The notes: a model not told the origin generated them from the sequence alone. DNA of 64,000 nt from Gp6-AA40 sp035649635 (GCA_035649635.1 DASRJE010000221.1:1-64000), one strand, 5' to 3'; positions 53,023 to 62,260 are shown, numbered from the stretch's first letter. Numbers and translations: made by a program.

Positions 53023-54042
53023 TTATTTCGTCTCCGTCCCCGTAGCAGAAGCGATGAAAGTCCTCGTCTTGAAACGCCAGCCTTCCGGCGTCTTCACGTA
53101 AACATCCTCGTAGTGCCCGCCGAGGAAGATCGAGTTGGGCGGACCCATCTCACCGATATCGACTGCCACGAGGTACTGCTTGCCGATTGCTCCGTCGGCC
53201 GTTGCCTCGATCACATGGTTGGCAAGGAAGTGGCGCGTGTACTTCGGTCCATGCGGCGCCCTGCTGGCCATCGTCGCAAGGTTCTGTCGACCCTCGGTGC
53301 GAGGCTGTCGAAAGACCGCGTCCGGCGTGAAGAGATTCGCGTACGACAGCCCTTCATCCGGGTTCTGATCGAGCGCGTATGGATAACGCGAGACCAGCTG
53401 CTGAATCTCAATGTAGTCCTCGGCGGTCAGCCCCGGCCTCGAACCGGGCGGCGCGCTTGCTGTCGGAGCCACGCTCAGCGTCCGCGGGACTCCCATTGTC
53501 GCCGGTGGCGGTTGAACGGGTGCGCCAGACGACGACTCGAAGTAGCTTCGCGACTTGAAGCGCCAGCCCTGCGGTGTCTTCACGTAAACGTCGTTGTAGA
53601 GCCCACCGTGATCGACTCGGCTCTTGGAGCCGTTGCCGCCGTTGCCGATATCGAGGATGCCGACATATGTCCGGCCGACTGCCCCGCCCGGTGCGGGTTC
53701 GATCACGACATTGGTGACGTAGTGGCTCACGAAGTTCGGTCCTCGTCGTCCCCCGCGGGCGAGAGCCGCGAGCCGATCGCGCCCCTGATACGTTCTCCCA
53801 CTCGGACCTTGATTGGTTCCAATGAACGTTGCCTCGGGCGCGTAGAGGTCGGCGTACGCGAAGCCGTTGTCGGCTGCCGTATCGAGCGCATACCCGTACC
53901 GGTAGACCAACTGCTCGATCTCGAGGTAGTCGAGCGCGGTCAGCACGGGCGTCGGAGACGTCGGTTGCTGGGCAGATGCTCCACTGAGGCCCAGAAGGAT
54001 CGCGCCGAGGAGCGCGGCAGCGGGAAATCGTCGGCCCGGCAT
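53023..54042 (-). CDS. Secreted tandem SnoaL/NTF2-like protein, copy 3
   Basis: ATG 54042 gives 339 residues and lies one base after the stop of the SnoaL gene upstream. A signal peptide (FPAAALLGAILLGLSGASAQ) precedes two full SnoaL-like domains: the first with LTALDYLEIEQLVYRYGYAL and YNDVYVKTPQGWRFKSR, the second with LTAEDYIEIQQLVSRYPYAL and HYEDVYVKTPEGWRFKTR. It looks like a fused tandem duplication. The single-domain neighbour upstream resembles either half. Confidence 0.88.
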   Translation of the reverse strand: MPGRRFPAAALLGAILLGLSGASAQQPTSPTPVLTALDYLEIEQLVYRYGYALDTAADNGFAYADLYAPEATFIGTNQGPSGRTYQGRDRLAALARGGRRGPNFVSHYVTNVVIEPAPGGAVGRTYVGILDIGNGGNGSKSRVDHGGLYNDVYVKTPQGWRFKSRSYFESSSGAPVQPPPATMGVPRTLSVAPTASAPPGSRPGLTAEDYIEIQQLVSRYPYALDQNPDEGLSYANLFTPDAVFRQPRTEGRQNLATMASRAPHGPKYTRHFLANHVIEATADGAIGKQYLVAVDIGEMGPPNSIFLGGHYEDVYVKTPEGWRFKTRTFIASATGTETK

Positions 54043-54043
54043 G

Positions 54044-54607
54044 TCAGCGTGCCTCCGCCTCGGGGCGAGGGCGCGGACGGGGACCACCTTCCGACGGGAT
54101 GAACTGGCGACGCTTGAACCGCCACCCGTCGGGCGTCTTCACATAGATGTCCTCGTAGTGTCCGCCCCCGAAGACCTCGTTCGGCCGCTCGCCTTCGCCC
54201 ATCCGGAGCTGAAGAAGATACTCCTTGCCAATAGCCCCATCGCTCGCCGGCTCGATCACGTGGTTCACGATGAAATGAAACGCGGACTGCGGACCGCGAG
54301 TGTTGCGGCGCGCGAGCGCCGCCAGCGCCTCGTGGCCCCTGGTCTCCCGTCCCATCCGATCGGCGAATGCACCATCTGGTGCGAAGAGCGACGCGTAGAC
54401 GTTACCGTTGTCCGCGCCGGTATCAACGGCGTATGCGTACCGTGCCACGAGTTGCCGGATTTCTATGTAATCCGCCGCGGTCAGACCGGCGAAGCTCGCT
54501 GCCGGCTTCCCTGTCCCCCCCTGTCCGGACGCGATGTCGACACACCAGGCCAGCGCCAGAACGAGGACGCCCACGGTCGACGCGACTCGTGTGTAGCGAG
54601 CAATCAT
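54044..54607 (-). CDS. Secreted SnoaL/NTF2-like protein, copy 4
   Basis: The 187-residue protein has a signal peptide (VASTVGVLVLALAWCVDIASG), LTAADYIEIRQLVARYAYAV and the shared end HYEDIYVKTPDGWRFKRRQF, then an Arg/Pro-rich tail. It is the first gene of the SnoaL run and is separated by 220 bases, holding a heptamer array, from the response regulator upstream. It overlaps almost directly with copy 3, so they are surely co-transcribed. Confidence 0.88.
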   Translation of the reverse strand: MIARYTRVASTVGVLVLALAWCVDIASGQGGTGKPAASFAGLTAADYIEIRQLVARYAYAVDTGADNGNVYASLFAPDGAFADRMGRETRGHEALAALARRNTRGPQSAFHFIVNHVIEPASDGAIGKEYLLQLRMGEGERPNEVFGGGHYEDIYVKTPDGWRFKRRQFIPSEGGPRPRPRPEAEAR

Positions 54608-54721
54608 TGTTTGCAGTGCCAGCGTTCAACCTGGAAGGGGCGGCCCCAGGAACTCTGGTTTCGAGGGCCCCCATCATCTACTGTCGGGACTCTGCCCGAT
54701 ATCCCCAGTTTGGGGGGGATC

Positions 54722-54828
54722 ACTCGGGACGCGGGGCTCGGGGCTCGGTTCAAAATCGGGAGCCTGGACACTTTCGGATCCCGAGTCCCGGATCCCGAGT
54801 CCCGAGTCCCGAGTCCCGAGTCCCGATT
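54722..54828. repeat. Opposed arrays of a 7-bp tandem repeat
   Basis: Left array: actcggg, acgcggg, gctcggg, gctcgg (54722-54748). Right array: seven units of cccgagt with small variants (54780-54828). The arrays are inverted copies and can pair as one hairpin. The right array runs up to the stop codon of the response regulator gene. No other gene lies in 54608-54827. Confidence 0.85.
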
Positions 54829-55454
54829 CAGGGGATATGAATAATTCCTCGTCTCAGGGCCTCTGCCAGGGCTGCCGTGCGGTCGTGCACGTTGAATTTG
54901 AGGAAGATGCTCTTGATATGGGCGCTGGCGGTGTCGCCGCTGATCCCAAGGGCCGCCGCGATTTCCTTGTTTCTCTTTCCGGTCGCGAGCAGCTCGAGCA
55001 CTTGTGATTCACGGAAGGTCAGCGACGGCTGATTGGCCCGCTGCTCGAGCACGGCGGCAATCTCCGGCGGAATGGAGCGCTGACCGGCATGCACGTCGCG
55101 GATGACGCGGATCAGGTCGTCAGGCAGGGTGTCCTTCAACAGATACCCCATTGCCCCCGCCGCAACCGCCCGGTAGATGTCCTCATCGCCGTGATACATG
55201 GTCAAAACCACGATGCGGGCATCAGGCTGGCGATTGCGAATGGCCTGGATGGCCTGCACGCCGTTCATCGTCGGCATCTCGAGGTCCATCAAGGTCACGT
55301 CGGGCCGGAACCGGAGGAACTGCTCGACCGCCTCTTCTCCGTCAGCGGCTTCGGCGACAACGGTCATATCGGGCTGAACACCGACGATACGCGCGATGCC
55401 CTCGCGCATCAGGCGGTGGTCGTCAACACACAGGACTCGGATGGGGGTCGCCAT
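54828..55454 (-). CDS. NarL/FixJ-family response regulator
   Basis: The 208-residue protein has a receiver with acidic pair DD (11-12) and phospho-acceptor Asp57 in DVTLMDLEMPTMNG, and a LuxR-type helix-turn-helix (TFRESQVLELLATGKRNKEIA). It starts six bases after the sensor kinase stop, making a standard kinase-regulator pair. It probably controls genes downstream on the same strand, possibly the SnoaL/TonB block; this is inference. Its stop codon touches the heptamer array. Confidence 0.94.
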   Translation of the reverse strand: MATPIRVLCVDDHRLMREGIARIVGVQPDMTVVAEAADGEEAVEQFLRFRPDVTLMDLEMPTMNGVQAIQAIRNRQPDARIVVLTMYHGDEDIYRAVAAGAMGYLLKDTLPDDLIRVIRDVHAGQRSIPPEIAAVLEQRANQPSLTFRESQVLELLATGKRNKEIAAALGISGDTASAHIKSIFLKFNVHDRTAALAEALRRGIIHIP

Positions 55455-55460
55455 TGCAGG

Positions 55461-58400
55461 TTACTCCGCGGCCAGTGGTACAGCGGCCTCGATGGTGGTG
55501 CCGGCTCCGGGGTTGCTGACCAGTGCCAGCCGACCCCGGAGACGGGCTGCACGTTCGCGCATGGTCAGGAGGCCGAGGTGCTCGCCTGACGCCGGCGCCG
55601 GATCGCGCTCTTCCGGAACGAACCCGCAGCCGTTGTCCGCAATCGTGAGCCTCACGCCGTCCTTCTCGAAGTGCAGGGTGATGTGAATCTGCGTCGCGCG
55701 TCCATGTTTGACGGCGTTGGCAACCGCCTCCTGCGCAATCCGCAGCAACTGCACGTCCGCATCGCCCGAACACGCGCGCGTTCGGCCGGTGACCGAGAAC
55801 TCAGTGCGAATGCCTTTTGATTTGGTCGTGTGCTCGGCCAACTCGCGCAAGACGTCCACGAGGGCTCGAGGCTTCATCGAGTTGTTGCGCAACTCGAGAA
55901 TCGATTCGCGTGCTTCCCGAAGACAGTGTCCAACCTGCCTTCGAAGCCGGCGAAGTCCCTCGCGAGCGGGATCCTGCGACGGCTCGAGCTGAGTAGCGAT
56001 CGTTTCCAGCTCGACGCCAATGGCCGCGAGGCTCTGAAGCAGCGTGTCGTGAATCTCGCGGCTCACGCGCGCGCGCTCCGCGAACACCAGCGCGTACTGG
56101 TTGCGGACCGCGCGAAGCCTGAACCCCCATGCCCCGGCGAAGACGAGCATGACACCGAGCACAGAAAACGCCGCAAACTCGCGCGTGCGGTAGAACGGCG
56201 GCGCTACCGCAAACTCCCATCGCGCCGCTTCGGTCCACTCTCCGTTGGCGGTGGTGCTCACCCGGAAGCGGTAGTCGCCGGAAGGCACGTTGGAATAGGT
56301 CGCCTCACGCACGTTCCCGGCATAAACCCACTCGTCGTCGAGCCCCTCGAGCATGTACCTGAAACGCAGCTTCGACGATGACGAGAGGCTGATGCTGCTG
56401 AACTCGATTCGCAAGGTCGAAGTCCGCGCGGGTAGCGAGAGTCCGCGTTCCGCGGAAATGCGTCGCCCGTCCGCAACGACGGCCTCGATTTGCGGAGGCG
56501 GCGGACGCCGCGAGGGCGGAAGACTGCTGGGATCGATGACGGTCATGCCAAGGCCGGTGGCAACCCACAGTCGTCCGTCACCGCCCCGAACGCCGCCGAC
56601 GCCTGCCTGCCACGTCTGTGAACCGAGCTGCATCCCGTCCGATTCGTCGTAAAGCGAGTATTCGAGTTGATACGACGGATTTCCCGCGACCTTGTCGACT
56701 TCGTCAGGATGAAAGCGGATGACTGCCGCGCCGGAGTTCACGCCGACCCAGATGTGACCACCGAGGTCCTCGACCAGCACCGGCACCAGGTCCTTGAGCG
56801 GCGCATTTACATGCGTGATCGATGTGACGCGACCATTCTGAATGCGGCCTACACCAGCGGAAGTGCTGAACCACAAGGAGCCCTTCGCATCCTCGAGGAT
56901 CGCCAGCACCGTGCCACGCGGGAGCCCTTCTCTCTCGCCGAAGCTGCGGAAGATTCCTTTTTCGAAAACCGCGACACCTCCGCTCAACAGCCCTATCCAG
57001 ACGCGTCCTTGCTTGTCCGTGTAGATCGACTGACACGCGCGATCGGCGAGCTCCGCTTGTCCATCGAACCGCGTCAGCTTCTTGCCGTCCCACGTCATCA
57101 CGCCTTTGAGCGCGGTGCAGAGCCATAGCGTGTCGTCGAAGTCCGTGGTGAATGCCATGACCCGACTGCTGCGGACAATATCGGGAACCTCGACCGGAAC
57201 AAACCGTCCATTGACGAATCGACTGACCTGCTGAGCGGCGGAGACCCACAACGTTCCATGGCGATCGTTGTGCAGCGCCATCGTCTGCGACAGCGCGTAG
57301 GTGGTTTGGCCCGTGCTCGAAAACTTGTTGAGGCCGTGACCCGTGGCAACCCAGACACTGCCATCGCTCCCGACGGTCGCCGTCCGCACGCCTTCGTTGG
57401 TCAGCCCCTCGAGCTGCGACACGCTCGTAAAGGCGCTCTCAGACAAGCGCAACAACCCGCCACGCATGCCGACCCAGATGTTGCCTTCGCGATCCTCGTA
57501 CAACGATCGCGGCGATCCTGCGAGTCGATGCTCGTATTCATAGCGTTCGATGATGGCCGACTGGTCGAGCGGATTGCGCACACGCATCAGCCCGCCGCCA
57601 AACGCAGCGGCCCAAATCTGACCATGACTGTCCCGCATCAGCCGCCAGGCGCCCGTCGGAAGTCGGATCTTGCGGTCGTGTTGCGGGGCGGAATGGGTTG
57701 ACAGCCGCTTGATCACCTCGCGCGAGTCAGTGACCCAAATCGCACCGGAGGCATCTTCGACAAGGCTTTGGACATCGGTCGAGGTCGCGTCGACCAGCTC
57801 GAACGCGTCTTTCTTCCATTGATAGACGCCCGAGGCAGTGCCGGCCCATAGTCGACCGGCACGATCTTCATACAGGCTGAACGCCTCGGCGCCGCTGTAT
57901 CCTTCTGCTTTCCCAAGCAGAGTCCAGCGCCCGTTCAGGAATCTGAAGACGCCGCGACGGGCCGCAACCCAGATTGTCCCCTGGCGATCCTGGATCATCG
58001 CCGACACACCAGGCGGCGCGCCGTCGGACGGAGAATAGCGGACGATCTGGGCGCGGTGGATGCGAACGACTCCACCGCCGCCACCGAGGCCTACCCAGAT
58101 ACTGCCGTCAGGGGACCCGACGATCGCGTGGACAGGTCCGCTCGGAAGCGCGGAAACGGGATCCGCCGGCTGCCACGGAGTGAAATGGTTGCCATCGAAG
58201 CGAAGAAGGCCGGTCGGCCCACCGAGCCAGAGGTATCCTTCGAGGTCTTGCGCGATGGTGAAGACGTCCCCGGGCACCCCCTTTTCAGAGGCCCAGATCG
58301 CCATCGTGTAATTTGAAGCAACGGATTCATCGCCCGCGCCCAGCACGTCAGCGGTGCCGACCCACACGAACAACGTCAGGACAACAACCAGAACAGAATT

Positions 58401-58487
58401 CGCGCAACGAGCCGCACAGCGGTCCAAGAGCAGGGACCCGTGGCGGGAAACTGCGGGGCGGTGAGGGAATTTTTCGCGCAGCGTCAT
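55461..58487 (-). CDS. Reg_prop/Y_Y_Y hybrid-free sensor histidine kinase
   Basis: ATG 58487 gives 1008 residues. An N-terminal membrane segment (VLVVVLTLFVWVGTADVLG) exports a two-propeller sensor made of Reg_prop repeats (DLEGYLWLGGPTGLLRFDG, DRQGTIWVAARRGVFRF, DREGNIWVGMRGGLLRL), then a Y_Y_Y domain (LRFRYMLEGLDDEWV). A second membrane segment (about residues 780-800) leads to HisKA_3 with phospho-acceptor His813 (SREIHDTLLQSL) and HATPase (IADNGCGFVPEE, HLGLLTMRERAARL). Reg_prop kinases commonly sense oligosaccharides or similar ligands. No receiver domain is fused. An upstream extension to 58619 is in repeat-rich DNA and is unlikely. Confidence 0.93.
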   Translation of the reverse strand: MTLREKFPHRPAVSRHGSLLLDRCAARCANSVLVVVLTLFVWVGTADVLGAGDESVASNYTMAIWASEKGVPGDVFTIAQDLEGYLWLGGPTGLLRFDGNHFTPWQPADPVSALPSGPVHAIVGSPDGSIWVGLGGGGGVVRIHRAQIVRYSPSDGAPPGVSAMIQDRQGTIWVAARRGVFRFLNGRWTLLGKAEGYSGAEAFSLYEDRAGRLWAGTASGVYQWKKDAFELVDATSTDVQSLVEDASGAIWVTDSREVIKRLSTHSAPQHDRKIRLPTGAWRLMRDSHGQIWAAAFGGGLMRVRNPLDQSAIIERYEYEHRLAGSPRSLYEDREGNIWVGMRGGLLRLSESAFTSVSQLEGLTNEGVRTATVGSDGSVWVATGHGLNKFSSTGQTTYALSQTMALHNDRHGTLWVSAAQQVSRFVNGRFVPVEVPDIVRSSRVMAFTTDFDDTLWLCTALKGVMTWDGKKLTRFDGQAELADRACQSIYTDKQGRVWIGLLSGGVAVFEKGIFRSFGEREGLPRGTVLAILEDAKGSLWFSTSAGVGRIQNGRVTSITHVNAPLKDLVPVLVEDLGGHIWVGVNSGAAVIRFHPDEVDKVAGNPSYQLEYSLYDESDGMQLGSQTWQAGVGGVRGGDGRLWVATGLGMTVIDPSSLPPSRRPPPPQIEAVVADGRRISAERGLSLPARTSTLRIEFSSISLSSSSKLRFRYMLEGLDDEWVYAGNVREATYSNVPSGDYRFRVSTTANGEWTEAARWEFAVAPPFYRTREFAAFSVLGVMLVFAGAWGFRLRAVRNQYALVFAERARVSREIHDTLLQSLAAIGVELETIATQLEPSQDPAREGLRRLRRQVGHCLREARESILELRNNSMKPRALVDVLRELAEHTTKSKGIRTEFSVTGRTRACSGDADVQLLRIAQEAVANAVKHGRATQIHITLHFEKDGVRLTIADNGCGFVPEERDPAPASGEHLGLLTMRERAARLRGRLALVSNPGAGTTIEAAVPLAAE

Positions 58488-58591
58488 GGGGCGCGACGGC
58501 CCGACATTATCGCGAGTCGGCTGTCTCGACGGCAAGTACCTCTTTGGGGGGCTATCGGTCCGGCATACGAGCTGCGGCCGGTCCTCGAAAA

Positions 58592-58669
58592 CTCCCAAAT
58601 CCCAAAACCCAACTCCCAACGCTGACCTTTCGGATTGGGAACTGGGAGTTGGAAGTTGGGAGTTGGGAG
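58592..58669. repeat. Second opposed 7-bp repeat pair, 3' of citrate synthase
   Basis: Left array: ctcccaa, atcccaa, aacccaa, ctcccaa (58592-58619). Right array: ttgggaa, ctgggag, ttggaag, ttgggag, ttgggag (58635-58669), complementary to the left. It ends five bases before the citrate synthase stop codon complement. Same 7-base period as the CCCGAGT arrays but a different unit. Confidence 0.85.
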
Positions 58670-58673
58670 TTAG

Positions 58674-59813
58674 TCAGCGCTGATCCAGCGCGACAAAACG
58701 CTGGGGGTAGGCCGGGCCGGTGTATTCGGCACGCGGACGAATCAACCGATTGTTGGCGTACTGCTCCAGGATGTGCGCCGTCCAGCCAGACATCCGACTG
58801 ACGGCAAAGACCGGCGTGTAGAGATCGATTGGAATGCCAAGGGCGTAATAGGTCGACGCGGAGTAGAAGTCGACGTTTGGATTCAGCTTTTTCTCGCCTT
58901 TGACAAGCCCCTCTATCCGCTGCGACATGTCGAACCACGCCGTGTTGCCGGATCGCTTGCCGAGATCCTGTGACATTCGGCGCAGATGCGTCGCGCGGGG
59001 ATCCTCAGTCTTGTAGACCCTGTGGCCAAAGCCCGGAACTTTCTCCTTGCGTGCGAGCTTGCCGCGAATGACCTCATCCACGCGCTCCCCGCTCACCGTC
59101 TGGCCGAGCTCCAGGAGCATCTTCATCACTTCGGCGTTCGCTCCGCCGTGCAGCGGCCCCTTCAGCGTGCCGATGGCGGCGACAACGGCGGAATAGATAT
59201 CGGTGAGTGTGGCTGCGGCGACGCGTCCGGCAAAGGTCGACGCGTTCAGCTCGTGATCGGCGTGGAGAATGAGGGCGACATCCAGCGCGTGGATGGCGGT
59301 GGAGTTCGGACGCTCACCGGTCAGCAGATACAGAAAATTCGCCGCGTGGTTCATCGCCGGGTCGGGCGCCAGTGGCCCGCCGCCTTTCTGAAGGCGACCC
59401 CACGTCGCGACAATCGTCCCGACTTGCGCCGTTAACCGTACTGCCTTCTTGTACTGAGCCTGCGGCGATGCATCCGCGAGGTCGGCATCGTAGTGCGCCA
59501 ACGCGGAGGTGATCGTACGGAGGGCATCCATCCCATCGACGGGAGGAAGGCTGCGCATCAGTCGAACGATCGGCTCCGGCAGCGCTCGTCCCGCCGCCAA
59601 CTGCGACTGCAGATCGCCGAGCTCGGCGCGCGACGGCAGCCGGCGATGCCACAGGAGGAAGCAGACCTCTTCGAACGTGGCGCCTTTTGCGAGATCATGG
59701 ATGTCGTACCCGCAGTAGGCCAGCACCCCTCGTTCGCCATCCAGATAACAGATTGCCGACGACGTCGCGACGACGTCCTCGAGTCCGCCCTTCGGTTTCT
59801 CAGCTGTAGCCAT
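58674..59813 (-). CDS. gltA: Citrate synthase
   Basis: The 379-residue enzyme has the catalytic triad of the family: His222 in GPLHGGANAEVM, His264 in PGFGHRVYKTEDPRA and Asp315 in NPNVDFYSAS. HADHELNAST (184-193) is also typical. Its length fits the type found in Gram-positives and 2-methylcitrate synthases (about 370-380 residues) rather than the 430-residue type II enzyme. No prp genes are near, so TCA-cycle citrate synthase is most likely. It stands alone between the kinase and GT-C genes. Confidence 0.94.
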   Translation of the reverse strand: MATAEKPKGGLEDVVATSSAICYLDGERGVLAYCGYDIHDLAKGATFEEVCFLLWHRRLPSRAELGDLQSQLAAGRALPEPIVRLMRSLPPVDGMDALRTITSALAHYDADLADASPQAQYKKAVRLTAQVGTIVATWGRLQKGGGPLAPDPAMNHAANFLYLLTGERPNSTAIHALDVALILHADHELNASTFAGRVAAATLTDIYSAVVAAIGTLKGPLHGGANAEVMKMLLELGQTVSGERVDEVIRGKLARKEKVPGFGHRVYKTEDPRATHLRRMSQDLGKRSGNTAWFDMSQRIEGLVKGEKKLNPNVDFYSASTYYALGIPIDLYTPVFAVSRMSGWTAHILEQYANNRLIRPRAEYTGPAYPQRFVALDQR

Positions 59814-59823
59814 TTAGCTGATC

Positions 59824-61254
59824 TTACGAAATGCCACCGAGATCGCGAATATCCCGAACGGAACGCCGGTGGACAAGTGGAAGGTTGAAGAGCTGATAAA
59901 CGGCCGACGTCACCGTGACTGCGATCGGCCAATCCAGGATGAACCTCATACGCTGGTTCTCGCCCAGGTCGGTCAATGACGTTACCACGGCGACATACGC
60001 GCAGGTGAATACCAGGAACAGGATGGTCGATTCTCCCGCCCTCGGGGCGCGTCGCTGTGACACGAAGTTCGCCACCATTACTACGCTATATCCCAGCGCG
60101 AACAGATAGGCCGCGATGACTCCGATACCGATCTTCCGCCAATGTGGGGTGTAACCGTAAACGTAGTCGCCGACGATCCGGTCGTACGGCTCAATCTTCT
60201 GCCGATTGGCGGCGACAAAGTCGAGGTCCGTCGATGACGAGAAAAAGAGAGCGACAGCCTGGTCGACGGCCGCGCGATAGGCGTCGGGCCGGTTGCGCAT
60301 GACCCAGAGCGCATCCGCCCGGTAATCGCGCGAGACCTCCAGATAGACCGTCGCGTTGAAGTTTTCGGCCCCACTCTCTTTCATCGGTCGGTCGAGCACG
60401 GCGATGCCGCGCCGAGCGGGAGGTTCGACCGCGTTCGAGTACGCGGCCGCTTCAGAAAAAGGGCGGACCAGGGAGACCTTGTGCAGCGACCCGGCACTCA
60501 CGAGCTCGGCTCGATCGTACGGCTCGAGTTGGGAAATGGTGACCCTGGCGATGTTCATCCCGAGCCACGAGCTGGTGGTCGTTGTGCCGAACACCGCAAA
60601 GTTCTTCGCGTAGAGCAACGCAACCAGGGCAAGAGGGATCGCACTGCACGTGAGAACGACGCGTCGTGGTTTGATGGCAAGCAAAGCCACGACAATGGCA
60701 AGCAGCCACACGAACTGGAAGACGGAGCGGAGATAGATGAGAGCGGCGGCGAGGCTGAAGAACGCGGTGCCTGCCGCCACGGAGTTGCGGTCGAGAAACC
60801 GATGCAACGCGACCGACGCGAAGATCAGGACAGTGAGCGTCGGATATTCGTAGAAGAGCCAGTTCTCATACAGCAGCATCGCCGGGGACACACACGCCAA
60901 CGCGGTGATGACGGTTCGCGCCACTCGCGGCAGCCCGAGCTGGGTCAGCAGCACATACAGGCCGATTGTCGATAGCATTCCCATCGCGATGAACGCGACT
61001 TGCAGCGCCATGCCGTAACTGACCGGAAAGGCCTTGAGTATCAGGCCGAGAAATAAGTTGAACAGCGGCGGCTGAGAGTGCTGGTAGAAGAGGCTTTCGA
61101 GCAGCCGCTCTTTCAGGAGGGCCGGCTCGATGTATTGCCAATACCATGTCAGAGGATCGGGGTCGAGGTGAATACCCGCGGCATAAGCGGCGATGCGCGA
61201 TGCGGCAAACACGGCTACGATCACTGCCACCGGGGCCCGGTGCGATCTCATCAT
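59824..61254 (-). CDS. GT-C membrane glycosyltransferase-like protein
   Basis: The 476-residue protein has at least nine hydrophobic segments and a first periplasmic loop with HSQPPLFNLFLGLILK, resembling the (D/H)xxPP motif of ArnT/PMT-like GT-C glycosyltransferases that use lipid-phosphate sugars. A large soluble region (about 240-350) precedes the last helices. It is divergent from the UbiA-DprE1-DprE2-like genes, so it may transfer the arabinose unit they would make. Donor and acceptor are inference. Confidence 0.75.
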   Translation of the reverse strand: MMRSHRAPVAVIVAVFAASRIAAYAAGIHLDPDPLTWYWQYIEPALLKERLLESLFYQHSQPPLFNLFLGLILKAFPVSYGMALQVAFIAMGMLSTIGLYVLLTQLGLPRVARTVITALACVSPAMLLYENWLFYEYPTLTVLIFASVALHRFLDRNSVAAGTAFFSLAAALIYLRSVFQFVWLLAIVVALLAIKPRRVVLTCSAIPLALVALLYAKNFAVFGTTTTSSWLGMNIARVTISQLEPYDRAELVSAGSLHKVSLVRPFSEAAAYSNAVEPPARRGIAVLDRPMKESGAENFNATVYLEVSRDYRADALWVMRNRPDAYRAAVDQAVALFFSSSTDLDFVAANRQKIEPYDRIVGDYVYGYTPHWRKIGIGVIAAYLFALGYSVVMVANFVSQRRAPRAGESTILFLVFTCAYVAVVTSLTDLGENQRMRFILDWPIAVTVTSAVYQLFNLPLVHRRSVRDIRDLGGIS

Positions 61255-61339
61255 GCCAAAGTTGGGTCAGTCGTCATCGCTTGAGTAAATATCCTTTCGA
61301 TCGTTTCGGACGATAGACTATCGACGTCCCCGCGAAAGA
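61255..61339. promoter_or_regulatory. Divergent promoter region, GT-C and UbiA genes
   Basis: The 85-base gap serves both directions. It contains two small palindromes, atcgt/acgat (within about 61303-61317) and cgata/tatcg nearby. I could not place clear -35 and -10 boxes. Confidence 0.4.
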
Positions 61340-62260
61340 ATGAGCACCGTCCAGCAGCGCCACCAATCACCATCCCGGCCGACTGATGCCCTTCCTCCGC
61401 TGATCGCAATACTGCGGCCACACCAGTGGCTCAAGAATCTGCTGGTTTTTATCCCTGCCGTAGCGGCTCATCGGATCGATTGGACCACCGGGCGAAGCGC
61501 GATGCTGGCGTTCGTCAGTCTCTCGCTCTGCGCATCAGGCGGTTACATCGTGAACGATCTGCTCGACGTGGATGCCGATCGAGCGCATCCGCGAAAGCGT
61601 TTTCGTCCACTTGCCTCGGGCCGGCTCCCGATAAGAAGCGCGATCGCTCTCGTCATTGCGACCTGGGGAATTGGGTTCCTCATCAGCGCGACGACTCTGC
61701 CGGTCGCATTCGTCTGGACATTGGCCATCTACATTGCCGGGACGGTGGCGTATTCGATTTGGTTGAAGCGGGAACCCTCACTCGACGTCGTGGTTCTTGC
61801 TGGGCTGTATGTCTTGCGCATCATTGCGGGCGGCGCAGCCACTGCAATTCCCGTTTCGACGTGGCTGCTCGCGTTCACGCTCTTTATGTGTCTCAGCCTG
61901 GCCTTGATGAAACGGTTTATCGAGGTGCACGCGCAACCGACAGCTGTGGGCCCCGCTTCTTCGAGAAGAGGCTACCGCGCTGATGACGCGCAGTGGCTTC
62001 ACTCTGCCGGGCTTGCAGCCGCATACCTGTCAGTCGTGATCCTGGCCATTTACGTCAACAACGCGGCCGTAACCCTTCTCTACACCCACTCGGACAGGCT
62101 GTTGCTCGTGTGTCCTCTCTTGTTGTACTGGTCCACGCGAACGTGGCTGCGCGCGCATCGCCGGCGGGCCCACGATGATCCAGTGCTGCTGGTGGCGCTC
62201 GATCCGGTGACATACGTGCTGCTGGCGATTTGCGTCATCATCGTGGCGGCCGCTGTGTGA
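61340..62260 (+). CDS. UbiA-family decaprenyl-phosphate phosphoribosyltransferase-like protein
   Basis: The 306-residue membrane protein begins LIAILRPHQWLKNLLVF and has the first aspartate motif NDLLDVDADRAHPRKRFRP (72-90). A second region (YSIWLKREPSLDVVVLAGLYV) is typical of the bacterial 5-phosphoribosyl-1-pyrophosphate : polyprenyl-phosphate branch (mycobacterial Rv3806c). That enzyme makes lipid-linked phosphoribose. The next two genes match the later steps. Stop and next start overlap by four bases (GTGA at 62257). Confidence 0.88.
   Translation: MSTVQQRHQSPSRPTDALPPLIAILRPHQWLKNLLVFIPAVAAHRIDWTTGRSAMLAFVSLSLCASGGYIVNDLLDVDADRAHPRKRFRPLASGRLPIRSAIALVIATWGIGFLISATTLPVAFVWTLAIYIAGTVAYSIWLKREPSLDVVVLAGLYVLRIIAGGAATAIPVSTWLLAFTLFMCLSLALMKRFIEVHAQPTAVGPASSRRGYRADDAQWLHSAGLAAAYLSVVILAIYVNNAAVTLLYTHSDRLLLVCPLLLYWSTRTWLRAHRRRAHDDPVLLVALDPVTYVLLAICVIIVAAAV

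Noticed and set aside
24230..58669. Short tandem repeats considered as a CRISPR array
   Set aside because: The units are 7 bases with no spacers, some lie in coding DNA, and there are no cas genes.
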